Source of the DNA: Aureimonas altamirensis
Lineage (GTDB): Bacteria; Pseudomonadota; Alphaproteobacteria; Rhizobiales; Rhizobiaceae
DNA length: 64,000 nt
Reading direction: 5' to 3'
Assembly (NCBI RefSeq): GCF_001463885.1
Contig: NZ_BBWQ01000005.1
Coordinates: forward strand, 1 to 64,000
Under the pieces are notes generated by a model that did no database searches, was not told where the DNA came from, and was given only the letters and a program-made list of their open reading frames with translations. This document shows, piece by piece, positions 38,161 to 46,855 of this stretch (positions within the stretch are counted from its first letter, which is position 1; each line of letters begins with the position of its first letter). Both the position numbers and the translations under genes were made by a program.

Positions 38161-38211
38161 TAATTTTAATGGTGCCGTCAGATTCGACCCTGAATTGAAG
38201 GAGCGTCCACC

Positions 38212-39141
38212 GTGCAGCCGCAACCCCGCCGCCTGTCCACCCCTCTGATCGCCGGTCTTCTGGCCGCCTGCACCATGAGCTTCGCAGTCGTCGCAAAGGC
38301 GCAGGAGACCATCTCGGTCGAGGATGCGCGCGGCACGCAGGAGGTTCCGCTGAAGCCGCAGACGGTGGTTGCGTTCGATATGGCGAGCCTGGATACGCTG
38401 GGCGCCCTGGGCGTCCAAGTTGCGGGCGTGCCGCAGGTAGTCCTGCCGGACTATTTGCAGCCCTTTGCCGAGGTCGAGAAGGTCGGTTCGCTGTTCGAGC
38501 CGGATCTGGAGGCGGTCAACGCCTTGCAGCCGGACCTCATTATCGTCGGCGGGCGCTCGGGTCCGAAGGCGGAGGCCCTGTCGGCCATCGCGCCGACGCT
38601 GGACATGACGGTCGACCAGCAGAACTTCGTCGCCAGCGCCGAGAAGAACGTGAAGACCCTTGCGACGGTGTTCGGCAAGGAGGCGCAGGCCGACGCGGCG
38701 CTGGAAAAGCTGGATGCCTCCATCGAGGCGCTCCATGCAAAGGCCGGCGAGGCCGGCAACGCACTGATCGTGCTGACGACCGGCAACAAGATGAGCGCCT
38801 ATGGCAAGGGGTCGCGTTTCGGCGTGCTGCACGACACCTTCGGTTTCGAGCCTGCGGATCCCAACCTTGCCGTCGCCAACCATGGCGAGGCGATCTCGTT
38901 CGAGTATATCGCGAAGACGAACCCGGACTGGCTCTTCGTCATCGACCGCGACGCAGCCATCGGCCGTGGCGCAGCGGCGGCCATGCTCGACAACGAGCTT
39001 GTCGGTGGCACCAGCGCCTGGAAGGACGGGCAGGTCGTCTACCTGACGCCGGCCAACTGGTACCTGATCGGCGGCGGCCTGCAGGCGATGCAGCAGAACG
39101 TCGACCAGATCACGCAGGCGCTGGACAAGTCCGGCCAGTAA
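38212..39141 (+). CDS. Iron-siderophore ABC transporter substrate-binding protein (FatB/CeuE-like)
   Basis: A 309-residue periplasmic binding protein. The signal peptide (LIAGLLAACTMSFAVVAKAQ region, about 12-31) precedes the bi-lobed helical-backbone fold with KPQTVVAFDMASLDTL and LQPDLIIVGGRS. The group includes FatB, CeuE and YclQ, which bind catecholate or mixed siderophores such as petrobactin or linear enterobactin products. The start is GTG with AAGGAG nine bases upstream. First gene of a four-gene transporter operon behind an iron box. Confidence 0.9.
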   Translation: MQPQPRRLSTPLIAGLLAACTMSFAVVAKAQETISVEDARGTQEVPLKPQTVVAFDMASLDTLGALGVQVAGVPQVVLPDYLQPFAEVEKVGSLFEPDLEAVNALQPDLIIVGGRSGPKAEALSAIAPTLDMTVDQQNFVASAEKNVKTLATVFGKEAQADAALEKLDASIEALHAKAGEAGNALIVLTTGNKMSAYGKGSRFGVLHDTFGFEPADPNLAVANHGEAISFEYIAKTNPDWLFVIDRDAAIGRGAAAAMLDNELVGGTSAWKDGQVVYLTPANWYLIGGGLQAMQQNVDQITQALDKSGQ

Positions 39142-39154
39142 CCGGACCATTCGC

Positions 39155-40156
39155 ATGGCGCCCCCGGCGCCGCGCGTGACCTTCGCGATGCAACGTTATC
39201 TCTTCCCCTGCATGGTGCTGGCGGTGGCCCTTCTGGCCGCCGCCAGCCTGTTTATCGGCGTCAGCGAGGTATCCTTCCTCGATGTCCTGACCGGCCGGGC
39301 CGATGCGGCTGCGCTGGAGATCCTGGCCGTCAGCCGCCTGCCGCGCACCCTGTCTTTGCTGCTGGCAGGGGCGGCGATGGCCGTAGCCGGCCTGTTGATG
39401 CAGATGCTGGCGCGCAACCGCTTCGTCGAGCCATCGACGGCCGGCACGGTCGAGTCGGCCAGCCTCGGCCTGCTTGTGGTGCTGATTTTTGCGCCGGCCT
39501 TGCCCGTCATGGGCAAGATGCTGGTGGCCAGCCTGTTTGCCCTGGCAGGCACGGCGCTTTTCATGGCGATTCTCGCGCGCATTCCGCATCGCTCGACGCT
39601 TGTCGTGCCGCTGGTCGGCATCATGCTGGGCGGGGTCATCAATGCCGGAACGACCTTCTTCGCCTACCGCTACGATCTCATGCAGTCGCTTGGCGCGTGG
39701 ACGATGGGCGATTTTTCGGGCGTACTACGCGGCCGCTACGAGTTGCTGTGGCTGGCTCTGGCGCTGACTGTGGCCGCCTATATCGCCGCCGACCGCTTCA
39801 CGGTGGCGGGCCTCGGCCGCAGCTTCACAACCAATCTCGGCCTGCATTACGGCCGTGTGCTGGCGCTTGGCCTCACCATCGTCTCGCTGGTCACGGCCGT
39901 CGTCGTCGTCACGGTGGGCTCCATCCCGTTCCTGGGGCTGATCGTGCCCAACCTCGTCTCCATGGCCATCGGCGACAATGTGCGCCGTGGCCTGCCCTGG
40001 GTAGCCCTGACGGGCGCGCTCTTCGTGCTCGTCTGCGATATTGTCGGCCGCACCATCCGCGCCCCCTACGAGGTTCCGCTCGGCACCATCGTCGGTGTTC
40101 TGGGGTCTGGCCTGTTCCTGTATCTGCTGCTGAAGGACAGGAAGCGCCTTGGCTGA
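39155..40156 (+). CDS. Iron-siderophore ABC transporter permease 1 (FatD/CeuB-like)
   Basis: A 333-residue FecCD-family permease with eight to ten hydrophobic segments. Signature parts are LPRTLSLLLAGAAMAVAGLLMQ, the ATPase-contacting region around GLGRSFTTNLGLHY, and VGSIPFLGLIVPNLVSMAIGDN followed by DIVGRTIRAPYEVPLGTIVG. With the next gene it forms the heterodimeric inner-membrane channel. It overlaps the next gene by 8 bases. Confidence 0.92.
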   Translation: MAPPAPRVTFAMQRYLFPCMVLAVALLAAASLFIGVSEVSFLDVLTGRADAAALEILAVSRLPRTLSLLLAGAAMAVAGLLMQMLARNRFVEPSTAGTVESASLGLLVVLIFAPALPVMGKMLVASLFALAGTALFMAILARIPHRSTLVVPLVGIMLGGVINAGTTFFAYRYDLMQSLGAWTMGDFSGVLRGRYELLWLALALTVAAYIAADRFTVAGLGRSFTTNLGLHYGRVLALGLTIVSLVTAVVVVTVGSIPFLGLIVPNLVSMAIGDNVRRGLPWVALTGALFVLVCDIVGRTIRAPYEVPLGTIVGVLGSGLFLYLLLKDRKRLG

Positions 40157-41123
40157 GCCGCTGACCAGCCGGCGCGTTTCGCCGGCGCTGATCCTGTCTC
40201 TCATGGGTGCGGCGGCGCTCGTGTGCATCGTCCTCTTCCTGACGCTCGGTGCGCGGGGAAGCTGGAGCTTCGTGCTGCCGTACCGTGGCATGCGTCTTGC
40301 CGCCCTTGTGGTCGTCGCCGCGGCTGTCTCGATTTCGACGGTCCTGTTCCAGACGGTCACCAACAATCGCATCCTCACCCCGTCCATCATGGGGTTCGAT
40401 TCGCTATTCGTGCTGATCCAGACCTGCATCCTGTTCTTCTTCGGCGCCATCGCGCTGTCGGGGCTCGATCCGCGCCTGCTTTTCATGGTGCAGGTGGCGG
40501 TGATGGCGGGCTTTTCGATCCTGCTCTACAAGCTGCTCTTCTCGGGCGGCATGCGCAGCCTGCATTTGATGCTGCTGGTCGGCGTCGTCTTCGGCGTATT
40601 CTTCCGCAGCCTGTCGGGGCTCATGCAGCGGTTGATGGACCCGAACGAGTTCGTGGTGCTGCAGGATCGCCTCTTTGCCAGCTTCAATACGGTCGACCCG
40701 CAATTGCTGGGCATCTCGGCGGTCGTGCTGACCATCGTGTCCGTGCTTGCCCTGCGCAACCTGTCGGTCCTGGATGTGCTGGCGCTCGGCCGCGATACCA
40801 GCATCGGCCTCGGCGTCGACCATCGGCGGGCCGTGCGCGGCATTCTGCTGTGCGTCGCCCTTTTGGTGGCAATTTCGACGGCGCTTGTCGGGCCTGTCAC
40901 CTTTTTCGGGCTGCTGGTAGCCAATCTGGCCTACCTTGCCATCCCCTCGCACCGCCACCGGCATGTCGTACCGGCAGCGGTGCTGATATCCATCATCTGC
41001 CTCGTCGGAGGTCAGATGATCGTGGAGCGCCTTTTCGCCTTCTATACGGCGCTCAGCATCGTCATCGAGTTCGCCGGCGGAATCATGTTCATCATCATGC
41101 TCTTGCGGGGTGCCGCCCGATGA
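40149..41123 (+). CDS. Iron-siderophore ABC transporter permease 2 (FatC/CeuC-like)
   Basis: A 324-residue FecCD-family permease, second half of the siderophore channel. It begins at TTG 40149 inside the previous gene's end, and has about nine hydrophobic helices. The family blocks are RGMRLAALVVVAAAVSIS, LTPSIMGFDSLFVL and GPVTFFGLLVANLAYLAIPSHRHR. It overlaps the ATPase gene by 4 bases. Confidence 0.91.
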   Translation: MAEPLTSRRVSPALILSLMGAAALVCIVLFLTLGARGSWSFVLPYRGMRLAALVVVAAAVSISTVLFQTVTNNRILTPSIMGFDSLFVLIQTCILFFFGAIALSGLDPRLLFMVQVAVMAGFSILLYKLLFSGGMRSLHLMLLVGVVFGVFFRSLSGLMQRLMDPNEFVVLQDRLFASFNTVDPQLLGISAVVLTIVSVLALRNLSVLDVLALGRDTSIGLGVDHRRAVRGILLCVALLVAISTALVGPVTFFGLLVANLAYLAIPSHRHRHVVPAAVLISIICLVGGQMIVERLFAFYTALSIVIEFAGGIMFIIMLLRGAAR

Positions 41124-41878
41124 TCGAAACGGGACAACTCACCAAGGCCTACGGCGACGTGGCCGTGGTCGACGGGGTATCGCTGCAGATACCGGCCGGC
41201 GGCGTGACCGCCATCATCGGACCCAACGGCGCGGGCAAATCGACTTTCCTGTCGATGGTTGCGCGGCTGACGCCGATGAGCTCGGGGGTGGTGACGGTTG
41301 GCGGGCTGGACGTATCCGGTACGCCGGGCGACGTCCTGGCAAAGCGGCTGTCGATCCTCAAGCAGGACAACCAGATCGCCATGCGCCTGACCGTCCGCGA
41401 CCTTGTCTCGTTCGGACGGTATCCCCATTCGAAGGGGCGGCTGACGGCCGCCGACGCCGCCAAGGTGGACGAGGCGATCGGCTTTCTGAACCTTGGCGAT
41501 CTGTCCGAACGGTTCCTCGACGAATTGTCGGGCGGCCAGCGGCAGCGCGCATTCGTGGCCATGGTGCTGGCGCAGGATACCGACTATGTGCTTCTGGACG
41601 AGCCGCTCAACAATCTCGACATGAAACACGCCGTGGCGATGATGCAGCTTGTCCGCAACGCCGCCGACAAGCTCGGCAAGACGGTCGTCGTGGTGCTGCA
41701 CGACATCAACTTCGCCTCCTGCTACGCCGACCATATCGTGGCCATGCGCGATGGCCGACTGGCGATGCAGGGGCCTCCGTCGGAGCTGATCACGACGGAA
41801 GCCCTTGCCAAAATCTACGACATGGAGATCCCGGTGGAGATCATCGGCGGCCGGCGCATCTGCGTCTATTTCGGCTAG
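41120..41878 (+). CDS. Iron-siderophore ABC transporter ATP-binding protein (FatE/CeuD-like)
   Basis: A 252-residue ABC ATPase energising siderophore uptake. Walker A is IIGPNGAGKSTFL (about residues 31-43), the signature is LSGGQRQRAFVAMVLAQDT, Walker B is VLLDEPLNNLD, and the switch His is in VVLHDINFASCYADH. The ATG at 41120 overlaps the preceding stop (ATGA); the longer open frame upstream overlaps the permease gene and is not used. Confidence 0.94.
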   Translation: MIETGQLTKAYGDVAVVDGVSLQIPAGGVTAIIGPNGAGKSTFLSMVARLTPMSSGVVTVGGLDVSGTPGDVLAKRLSILKQDNQIAMRLTVRDLVSFGRYPHSKGRLTAADAAKVDEAIGFLNLGDLSERFLDELSGGQRQRAFVAMVLAQDTDYVLLDEPLNNLDMKHAVAMMQLVRNAADKLGKTVVVVLHDINFASCYADHIVAMRDGRLAMQGPPSELITTEALAKIYDMEIPVEIIGGRRICVYFG

Positions 41879-41885
41879 GGCATCC

Positions 41886-41907
41886 TCGGTGAACGTCAGC
41901 TCACCGA
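41886..41907 (+). terminator. Weak terminator-like hairpin after siderophore operon
   Basis: Stem TCGGTGA / TCACCGA with an 8-base loop, followed by a T-rich but interrupted tract (GCTTTCTTCTC). It lies between convergent operons. Confidence 0.4.
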
Positions 41908-41932
41908 AGACGCTTTCTTCTCAAGTAATGCT

Positions 41933-42679
41933 CTAGTAGACGGCGCGTCCGCCCGAAAGATCGAAGACCGCCCCGGTCGAGAACGAGCACTCCTCGGAGG
42001 CAAGCCAGGCGATCATCGCGGCCGCTTCCGACGGCTCCAGGAACCGGGCGAGGGGGATCTTGGAGAGCATGTAGTCGATATGCTCCTGGCTCATCTGGTC
42101 GAAGATCGGCGTGCGCGCCGCCGCCGGCGTGACCGCGTTGACGATGACGCCACTGCCGGCAAGTTCCTTGGCCAGCGATTTCGTGAGCCCGATCAGCCCG
42201 GCCTTGGAGGCCGAGTAGTGCGAGGCGTTGGGGTTGCCCTCCTTGCCGGCGATGGAGGCAATGTTGACGATGCGGCCATAGCCGCGCCGGACCATGCCCG
42301 GCACCACGGCACGGCTGGTCAGATAGGGCGCGACGAGGTTGACCTCGATCACCTTGCGCCAGACATCGGGGTCCAGCTCCCAGGTCTTGCCGTTGCCGCC
42401 GGTGATGCCGGCATTGTTGACCAGGATATCCAAGCTGCCGGCCTCGCGCTCCAGCGCCTCGGCCGCCTCCCTGACGGCCTCGTCGTCCGTCAGTTCCACG
42501 ACCCGGCCCTCGACGCCATCGCCCAGCATCGCGACAGCCTCGTCTATGGCGGCGGCGTCGATGTCCCAGATGGCCACCCGTGCCCCGCTGTCGATGAAGC
42601 GGCGCGCCGTCGCGGCGCCAAGGCCGCGCGCCCCACCTGTCACGACGGCCACGCGCCCCTGAAGGTCGATCCTGTTCAT
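41933..42679 (-). CDS. Short-chain dehydrogenase (probable 2-keto-3-deoxy sugar-acid 4-dehydrogenase)
   Basis: A 248-residue classical SDR. TGGARGLGAA (about residues 13-22) is the NAD-binding motif, NNAG is present, and the catalytic set is Ser, Tyr, Lys in NIASIAG and SHYSASKAG. Context suggests a sugar-acid substrate: it is in line with a UxaA-type dehydratase and opposite a fumarylacetoacetate-hydrolase-type enzyme, the trio seen in non-phosphorylative L-rhamnose and L-fucose pathways where an SDR oxidises C4 of the 2-keto-3-deoxy acid. This role is inferred. Confidence 0.8.
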   Translation of the reverse strand: MNRIDLQGRVAVVTGGARGLGAATARRFIDSGARVAIWDIDAAAIDEAVAMLGDGVEGRVVELTDDEAVREAAEALEREAGSLDILVNNAGITGGNGKTWELDPDVWRKVIEVNLVAPYLTSRAVVPGMVRRGYGRIVNIASIAGKEGNPNASHYSASKAGLIGLTKSLAKELAGSGVIVNAVTPAAARTPIFDQMSQEHIDYMLSKIPLARFLEPSEAAAMIAWLASEECSFSTGAVFDLSGGRAVY

Positions 42680-42728
42680 GTCCCCTCCCGCATTTATATG
42701 ACTTTTCAATCCCGCAGCGTGAATGCGG

Positions 42729-43724
42729 TCAATCGACGATGTAGTCAACCGCCGTCGCGCTGAACCGCCGGTGAAATTCCGCAAGGCGCTCCACACCCTT
42801 CTCGCGTGAGATCACCAGGTGGTTCAGAAGCGCGTCCGCAGCCTCCGCCGGCCGGCCTTTGGCCAGCCAGGTGACGACGGCCGAATGCTCGTCCAGGAAT
42901 GCGTCCGTCCGCGGCGTACGCATGAGGATGCTCTGCATATGCTTGCCGGAGATGATGGAGGCGCGGCTGCGGCCCAAAGCTTCCAAAATTTCGCGGTTGG
43001 GACAGAAGGCGAGACAGTCGGTGTGGAGGTCCTTCTCCAACTGGTCGAGCTCGGCGATGCCAAGGTCGGGAAACCGCTGCATGGCCCGATCGAGCCTCTT
43101 GCGGATGTCATCCAGGACATCGGCCGGAAGGTGCGCCGCTGCCGCCTGCAACGCCACCGGCTCCAGCAGCTCCCGCAGTTGGTACAGGTTGCGCAGCCGC
43201 TCCTCGTTGAGGGGTACAATCCACCAATGGGCCTTTTCGCCCTTGGTCACGATGCCCGCCAGTTGCGCCTTCAACAGAATTTCACGCGCCACCGTGCGGC
43301 CGACCCCGTAATGCCGGGCCAGCGCCAGCTCGTTGACGCGGAACCGGCCGAACAGCGAGCGCTTCAGGATCTCGCGTTCGACCTCGTAGTAATACAGGTC
43401 GGCGGTGTTGGTGCGTTCATCGGCGAGTGCCTCCTCGCCGATTGCCAGATGCTCCTGCGTCAGTTCCAGGCGCAGCGGACGGTCCGCACCGCTGACCATC
43501 AGGCCGCGGCCCTGGAAGCGCGACAGAAGCCCCTCGGACTCGAGCTGCGCAAGCGCCTGCTTCACCGGCGACCGGCTGGAATTGAACAATTCGGCCAGCG
43601 GCCCTTCCAGAAGCACGGCGCCGGCCGGCAGGGTGCCGCGCTCGATGCCCGTGCGCACGGCATCGCAGATCCGCGCATAGGCCGGCCGTCTGCCCGTTCC
43701 TGTCGCCTCAGCCGCCATGCTCAT
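42729..43724 (-). CDS. GntR-family regulator with two winged-helix domains and FCD domain
   Basis: A 331-residue transcription regulator, clearly longer than the usual 220-250 of the FadR group. One GntR winged helix lies at about residues 15-78 (ICDAVRTGIERGTLPAGAVL, SRSPVKQALAQLESEGLL), and a second helix-turn-helix-like unit at about 110-172 (VNELALARHYGVGRTVAREIL). A helical FCD ligand domain follows (about 178-315, LRELLEPVALQAAA and HSAVVTWLAKG). It sits between the dehydratase and dehydrogenase genes on the same strand and probably senses an intermediate of this pathway. Confidence 0.87.
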   Translation of the reverse strand: MSMAAEATGTGRRPAYARICDAVRTGIERGTLPAGAVLLEGPLAELFNSSRSPVKQALAQLESEGLLSRFQGRGLMVSGADRPLRLELTQEHLAIGEEALADERTNTADLYYYEVEREILKRSLFGRFRVNELALARHYGVGRTVAREILLKAQLAGIVTKGEKAHWWIVPLNEERLRNLYQLRELLEPVALQAAAAHLPADVLDDIRKRLDRAMQRFPDLGIAELDQLEKDLHTDCLAFCPNREILEALGRSRASIISGKHMQSILMRTPRTDAFLDEHSAVVTWLAKGRPAEAADALLNHLVISREKGVERLAEFHRRFSATAVDYIVD

Positions 43725-43728
43725 CGGG

Positions 43729-45267
43729 TCAGGTCACGGCGCCAAGCTGCCACGGCACGAATTCATTGTCGCCGTAGTCGTAGACTTCGCTGAGCGGCTT
43801 GTCGCCGGACGCCACCGCCAGCACCTTCTCGAAGATGCGACGGCCGGCCGCCTCGATCGAATCCTCGCCGGTGACGATGCCGCCGCAGTTCACGTCCATG
43901 TCGTCGCTCATGTGCTCGTACATGTCGTTATTGGTGGCAACCTTGATGCAGGGCGCCGGCTTGAAGCCCGACACGGAGCCACGGCCGGTGGTGAAGACCA
44001 CCACCTGGCAGCCGCCGGCCACCTGCCCGGTGACGGCGACGGGGTCGTAGCCCGGCGTGTCCATGAAGACGAAGCCCGTCCTGTCGATGGGCTCGGCATA
44101 TTCGTAGACGGCCTCGAGCGGCATCGTGCCCCCCTTGGCCACTGCGCCGAGGGATTTTTCGAGGATCGTGGTCAAGCCGCCCGCCTTGTTGCCGTGCGAC
44201 GGGTTGTTGTTCAACTCGGCCCCGTGGCGCGCCGTATACTCACGCCACCAGTCGATTCGGTCCATCAACTTCTGCGCAACTGCCGGCGATGTGGCGCGCC
44301 GGGTGAGCAGATGTTCGGCACCATAGATTTCCGGTGTCTCGCTCAAGACGGCCGTGCCGCCGTTCTCGACGATCAAATCCGCCGCATAGCCGAGCGCCGG
44401 GTTGGCCGAGATGCCGGAATACCCGTCCGAGCCACCGCACTGAAGGGCAACCTTGAGCTTGGATACCGGCTGCGGCGTTCGTGTTGCCGCATTCACCTGG
44501 GGCAGCATCTCGCGGATGATTCCGGAGGCGATCTCGACGGTCTTGCGCGTGCCACCCAGCTGCTGGATCGTCATCGTGCGCATCAACGGGCCTTCCTCAA
44601 GCCCGTATTTTTCGGTGATGAAGGAGATCTGGTTGGTCTCGCATCCGAGACCGATCATCAGGATGCCGCCGAAATTCGGGTTGCGCGCATACCCGCTCAA
44701 GGTGCGAATGAGAAACTGGTATCCCTCTGTCTGCATGTTGATGGCGCAGCCGGTGCCGTGCGTCAGCGCGACGACACCGTCGACATTGTCGAACCCGGCC
44801 AGCCCGCCGCCACGGTTGAAGTGATCGGCGATGGCGCGCGAAACGGTGGCCGAACAGTTCACGGACGAGATGATGCCGATGTAGTTGCGCGTGCCCACCT
44901 GGCCGTCGGGGCGCAGGTAACCCTCGAAGGTCCGGCGTTCGGCTTCGGGGAGGAGAGGGGTTTCGCGCGCATCCGCCGCAAAATTGTGGGCGGCGTTGGA
45001 TTCCTGCATGGCAAGGTTCTGCAGGTGGACATGCTCGCCGGGGCGGATATCGCGCGAGGCGATACCGATCACCTGACCGTATTTCAACACCGGTTCGCCG
45101 GCGGCGATGGCGCGGATGGCGACCTTGTGGCCACTCGGCACGGCTTCGAGGGTGGCGATGCCCGCCCCAAGCGCAACGCCGGCTTCCAGCGCCTCGCGCG
45201 CCACCGTAACATTGTCTTTCGGGTTCAAGAGGATCGTCGGGACAATCGTGTCGATCGCTTCGGACAT
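43729..45267 (-). CDS. UxaA/GarD-family sugar-acid dehydratase
   Basis: A 512-residue dehydratase of the altronate/galactarate family. The N-terminal SAF domain (about 10-95, NPKDNVTVAREAL) precedes the main domain with GYLRPDGQVGTRNYIGIISSVNC, THGTGCAI, MIGLGCETNQIS and QCGGSDGYSGISANPALG, all given here as family blocks; conserved Cys residues suggest an iron-dependent enzyme as in GarD. It should convert an aldonate or aldarate to a 2-keto-3-deoxy acid. The ATG at 45267 has AGGTGA upstream. Exact substrate unknown. Confidence 0.9.
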   Translation of the reverse strand: MSEAIDTIVPTILLNPKDNVTVAREALEAGVALGAGIATLEAVPSGHKVAIRAIAAGEPVLKYGQVIGIASRDIRPGEHVHLQNLAMQESNAAHNFAADARETPLLPEAERRTFEGYLRPDGQVGTRNYIGIISSVNCSATVSRAIADHFNRGGGLAGFDNVDGVVALTHGTGCAINMQTEGYQFLIRTLSGYARNPNFGGILMIGLGCETNQISFITEKYGLEEGPLMRTMTIQQLGGTRKTVEIASGIIREMLPQVNAATRTPQPVSKLKVALQCGGSDGYSGISANPALGYAADLIVENGGTAVLSETPEIYGAEHLLTRRATSPAVAQKLMDRIDWWREYTARHGAELNNNPSHGNKAGGLTTILEKSLGAVAKGGTMPLEAVYEYAEPIDRTGFVFMDTPGYDPVAVTGQVAGGCQVVVFTTGRGSVSGFKPAPCIKVATNNDMYEHMSDDMDVNCGGIVTGEDSIEAAGRRIFEKVLAVASGDKPLSEVYDYGDNEFVPWQLGAVT

Positions 45268-45293
45268 CACGTCACCTGGTTCTAAAATTGGTC

Positions 45294-45305
45294 ATTGCAC
45301 GCAAT
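45294..45305 (-). promoter_or_regulatory. Inverted repeat ATTGC-AC-GCAAT, candidate operator
   Basis: Short palindrome in the 234-bp divergent region, 27 bp before the dehydratase start. AATTGGT just beside it (45285-45292 region) resembles a half-site of FadR-type GntR regulators. Either could be bound by the adjacent GntR protein; not established. Confidence 0.35.
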
Positions 45306-45340
45306 AGCCATTCTATGATAGCCGTCCCGAAGTCAAGTTC

Positions 45341-45365
45341 ATTCACTCGCGCCATGCAAGTGAAT
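45341..45365. promoter_or_regulatory. Inverted repeat ATTCACT-N11-AGTGAAT, candidate operator
   Basis: Seven-base perfect arms with centres about 18 bp apart, in the same divergent region between the dehydratase gene and the transporter operon. Spacing suits binding of a dimer on one face of DNA. The remainder of the gap to 45501 shows no gene. Confidence 0.4.
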
Positions 45366-45501
45366 TCGGGAGGGGTGAAACACTTGTCCATAGTCGAGGC
45401 GGCCTAGGGCCACGGGCAGCAGGCCCGGCGGTACACAACGCACACGCACAGTTCAGTAGTGAGATTACCTTGTGGAAGTCTTCCGCAGGGCGGGAGCTCT
45501 C

Positions 45502-46185
45502 ATGTCTTACGAATTCGACTTCTCGTTTTTGCGGGAATACATGCCCGACATCTGGGTGGGGATCCAGCAGACGGCCTGGATGACGCTCGTTTCCATCGTG
45601 CCGGGCTTCGTCCTCGGCACCGCCGCGGCCGTGGCCCGGCTGTCCGGGCCGGCATGGGCGCGCCGCATCGTGACCATCTATGTCGAGGGCATCCGCAACA
45701 CGCCGCTTGTCATCCAGGTGTTCTGGCTCTTCTTCGGGCTGGCCGTGATGGGCGCGCGGATCGGGCCTTTCAACGCCGCCGTCATAGCGCTGGTCATCAA
45801 TGTCGGCGCCTATACGGCCGAGATCATGCGTGCGGGCTTCCAGTCCATTCCGCGCGGACAGCTTGAAGCGGCCTCCTGCCTCGCCATGTCGCGCAGCCAG
45901 ATGTTCTTCAGCGTGCAACTGCCGCAGGCCGTGGAGCGCGTATATCCCGCGCTGGTCAGCCAGTTCATCCTGATGATGCTGGCCACCTCGATCATGTCGC
46001 AGATCTCGGCGAACGAGCTGACGGGCGTCGCCTACCAGATCCAGTCCTTCACCTTCCGCGGCTTCGAGGTCTACCTCGTCATCGCCGTCGTCTACCTGGC
46101 GCTCGCGTCGGCGCTGCGGCTGCTGTTGCACGGCGTGGCGCAGGCAGCCTTTCCGCGCCTGCGTAAACTGAAGACCCCGCTTTGA
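45502..46185 (+). CDS. Polar amino-acid-type ABC transporter permease 1
   Basis: A 227-residue inner-membrane permease of the HisMQ/GlnP family with about five helices. The EAA loop for ATPase contact is GQLEAASCLAMSRSQMFFSVQLPQA in parts, and EGIRNTPLVIQVFWLFFG is the family signature. The ATG at 45502 is preferred over a non-ATG start at 45472. First gene of a transporter operon divergent from the sugar-acid dehydratase. Confidence 0.92.
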   Translation: MSYEFDFSFLREYMPDIWVGIQQTAWMTLVSIVPGFVLGTAAAVARLSGPAWARRIVTIYVEGIRNTPLVIQVFWLFFGLAVMGARIGPFNAAVIALVINVGAYTAEIMRAGFQSIPRGQLEAASCLAMSRSQMFFSVQLPQAVERVYPALVSQFILMMLATSIMSQISANELTGVAYQIQSFTFRGFEVYLVIAVVYLALASALRLLLHGVAQAAFPRLRKLKTPL

Positions 46186-46198
46186 GGAGGCGCGATCC

Positions 46199-46852
46199 AT
46201 GTTGCTCGGCCTGACTTTTCCGCAATACTGGTTTCTCGTGCAGGGCGCCGGCTGGACCATCCTCCTGTCGCTGCTGGGTTTTGTCGGCGGCACCATCGTC
46301 GGCCTTCCGGTGGCGCTTGGGCGCAGCGCCCGCAATCGCTGGGTGGCACGGGCCTTCAGCCTCTACGTGCAGCTCATCCAGGGCATACCGCTGCCGGTCA
46401 TCATGTTCGTGGTCTATTTCGGCCTCAGCATCTATGGCTATTCGCTGTCGGCCCTGGTGTCGGCGGGCATCGCCATGACGCTCTATTCCAGCGCCTATCT
46501 CGGCGAAATCTGGAAAGGCTGTATCCTTTCCGTGCCGAAAACGCAGTGGGAAGCGGGCGAGTGCCTTGCCCTGACAAGCACCCAGCGCTTCGTCTACGTG
46601 ATCCTGCCCCAGGCGTTGCGCATCGCCGTGCCGCCCACGGTCGGGTTTCTGGTCCAGATCGTCAAGAACACCTCCTACTCGGTGGTCATCGGCTTCTTCG
46701 ACCTGACCTATTCGGCCAAGATCCTCAACAATGCGACGTTGCAGCCCTTCGTCGTCTTCACCTTCGCGGCGCTCCTGTATTTCGCGGTCTGCTATCCGCT
46801 CTCGGTCTATGCCCGCCGCTTCGAGCGCCGCCTGAACCGTTCGGAGGCCTGA
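46199..46852 (+). CDS. Polar amino-acid-type ABC transporter permease 2
   Basis: A 217-residue HisMQ-family permease, partner of the previous one, with about five helices. LIQGIPLPVIMFVVYFGLS and the EAA loop TQWEAGECLALTSTQRFVYV are visible. A GGAGG site before the ATG lies next to the previous stop. The two permeases probably form a heterodimer. Confidence 0.92.
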   Translation: MLLGLTFPQYWFLVQGAGWTILLSLLGFVGGTIVGLPVALGRSARNRWVARAFSLYVQLIQGIPLPVIMFVVYFGLSIYGYSLSALVSAGIAMTLYSSAYLGEIWKGCILSVPKTQWEAGECLALTSTQRFVYVILPQALRIAVPPTVGFLVQIVKNTSYSVVIGFFDLTYSAKILNNATLQPFVVFTFAALLYFAVCYPLSVYARRFERRLNRSEA

Positions 46853-46855
46853 TCC

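Noticed and set aside
43717-45285. 522-codon plus-strand open frame opposite the UxaA-type dehydratase
   Set aside because: Mirror frame of a clear dehydratase gene; no motif, no ribosome-binding site.
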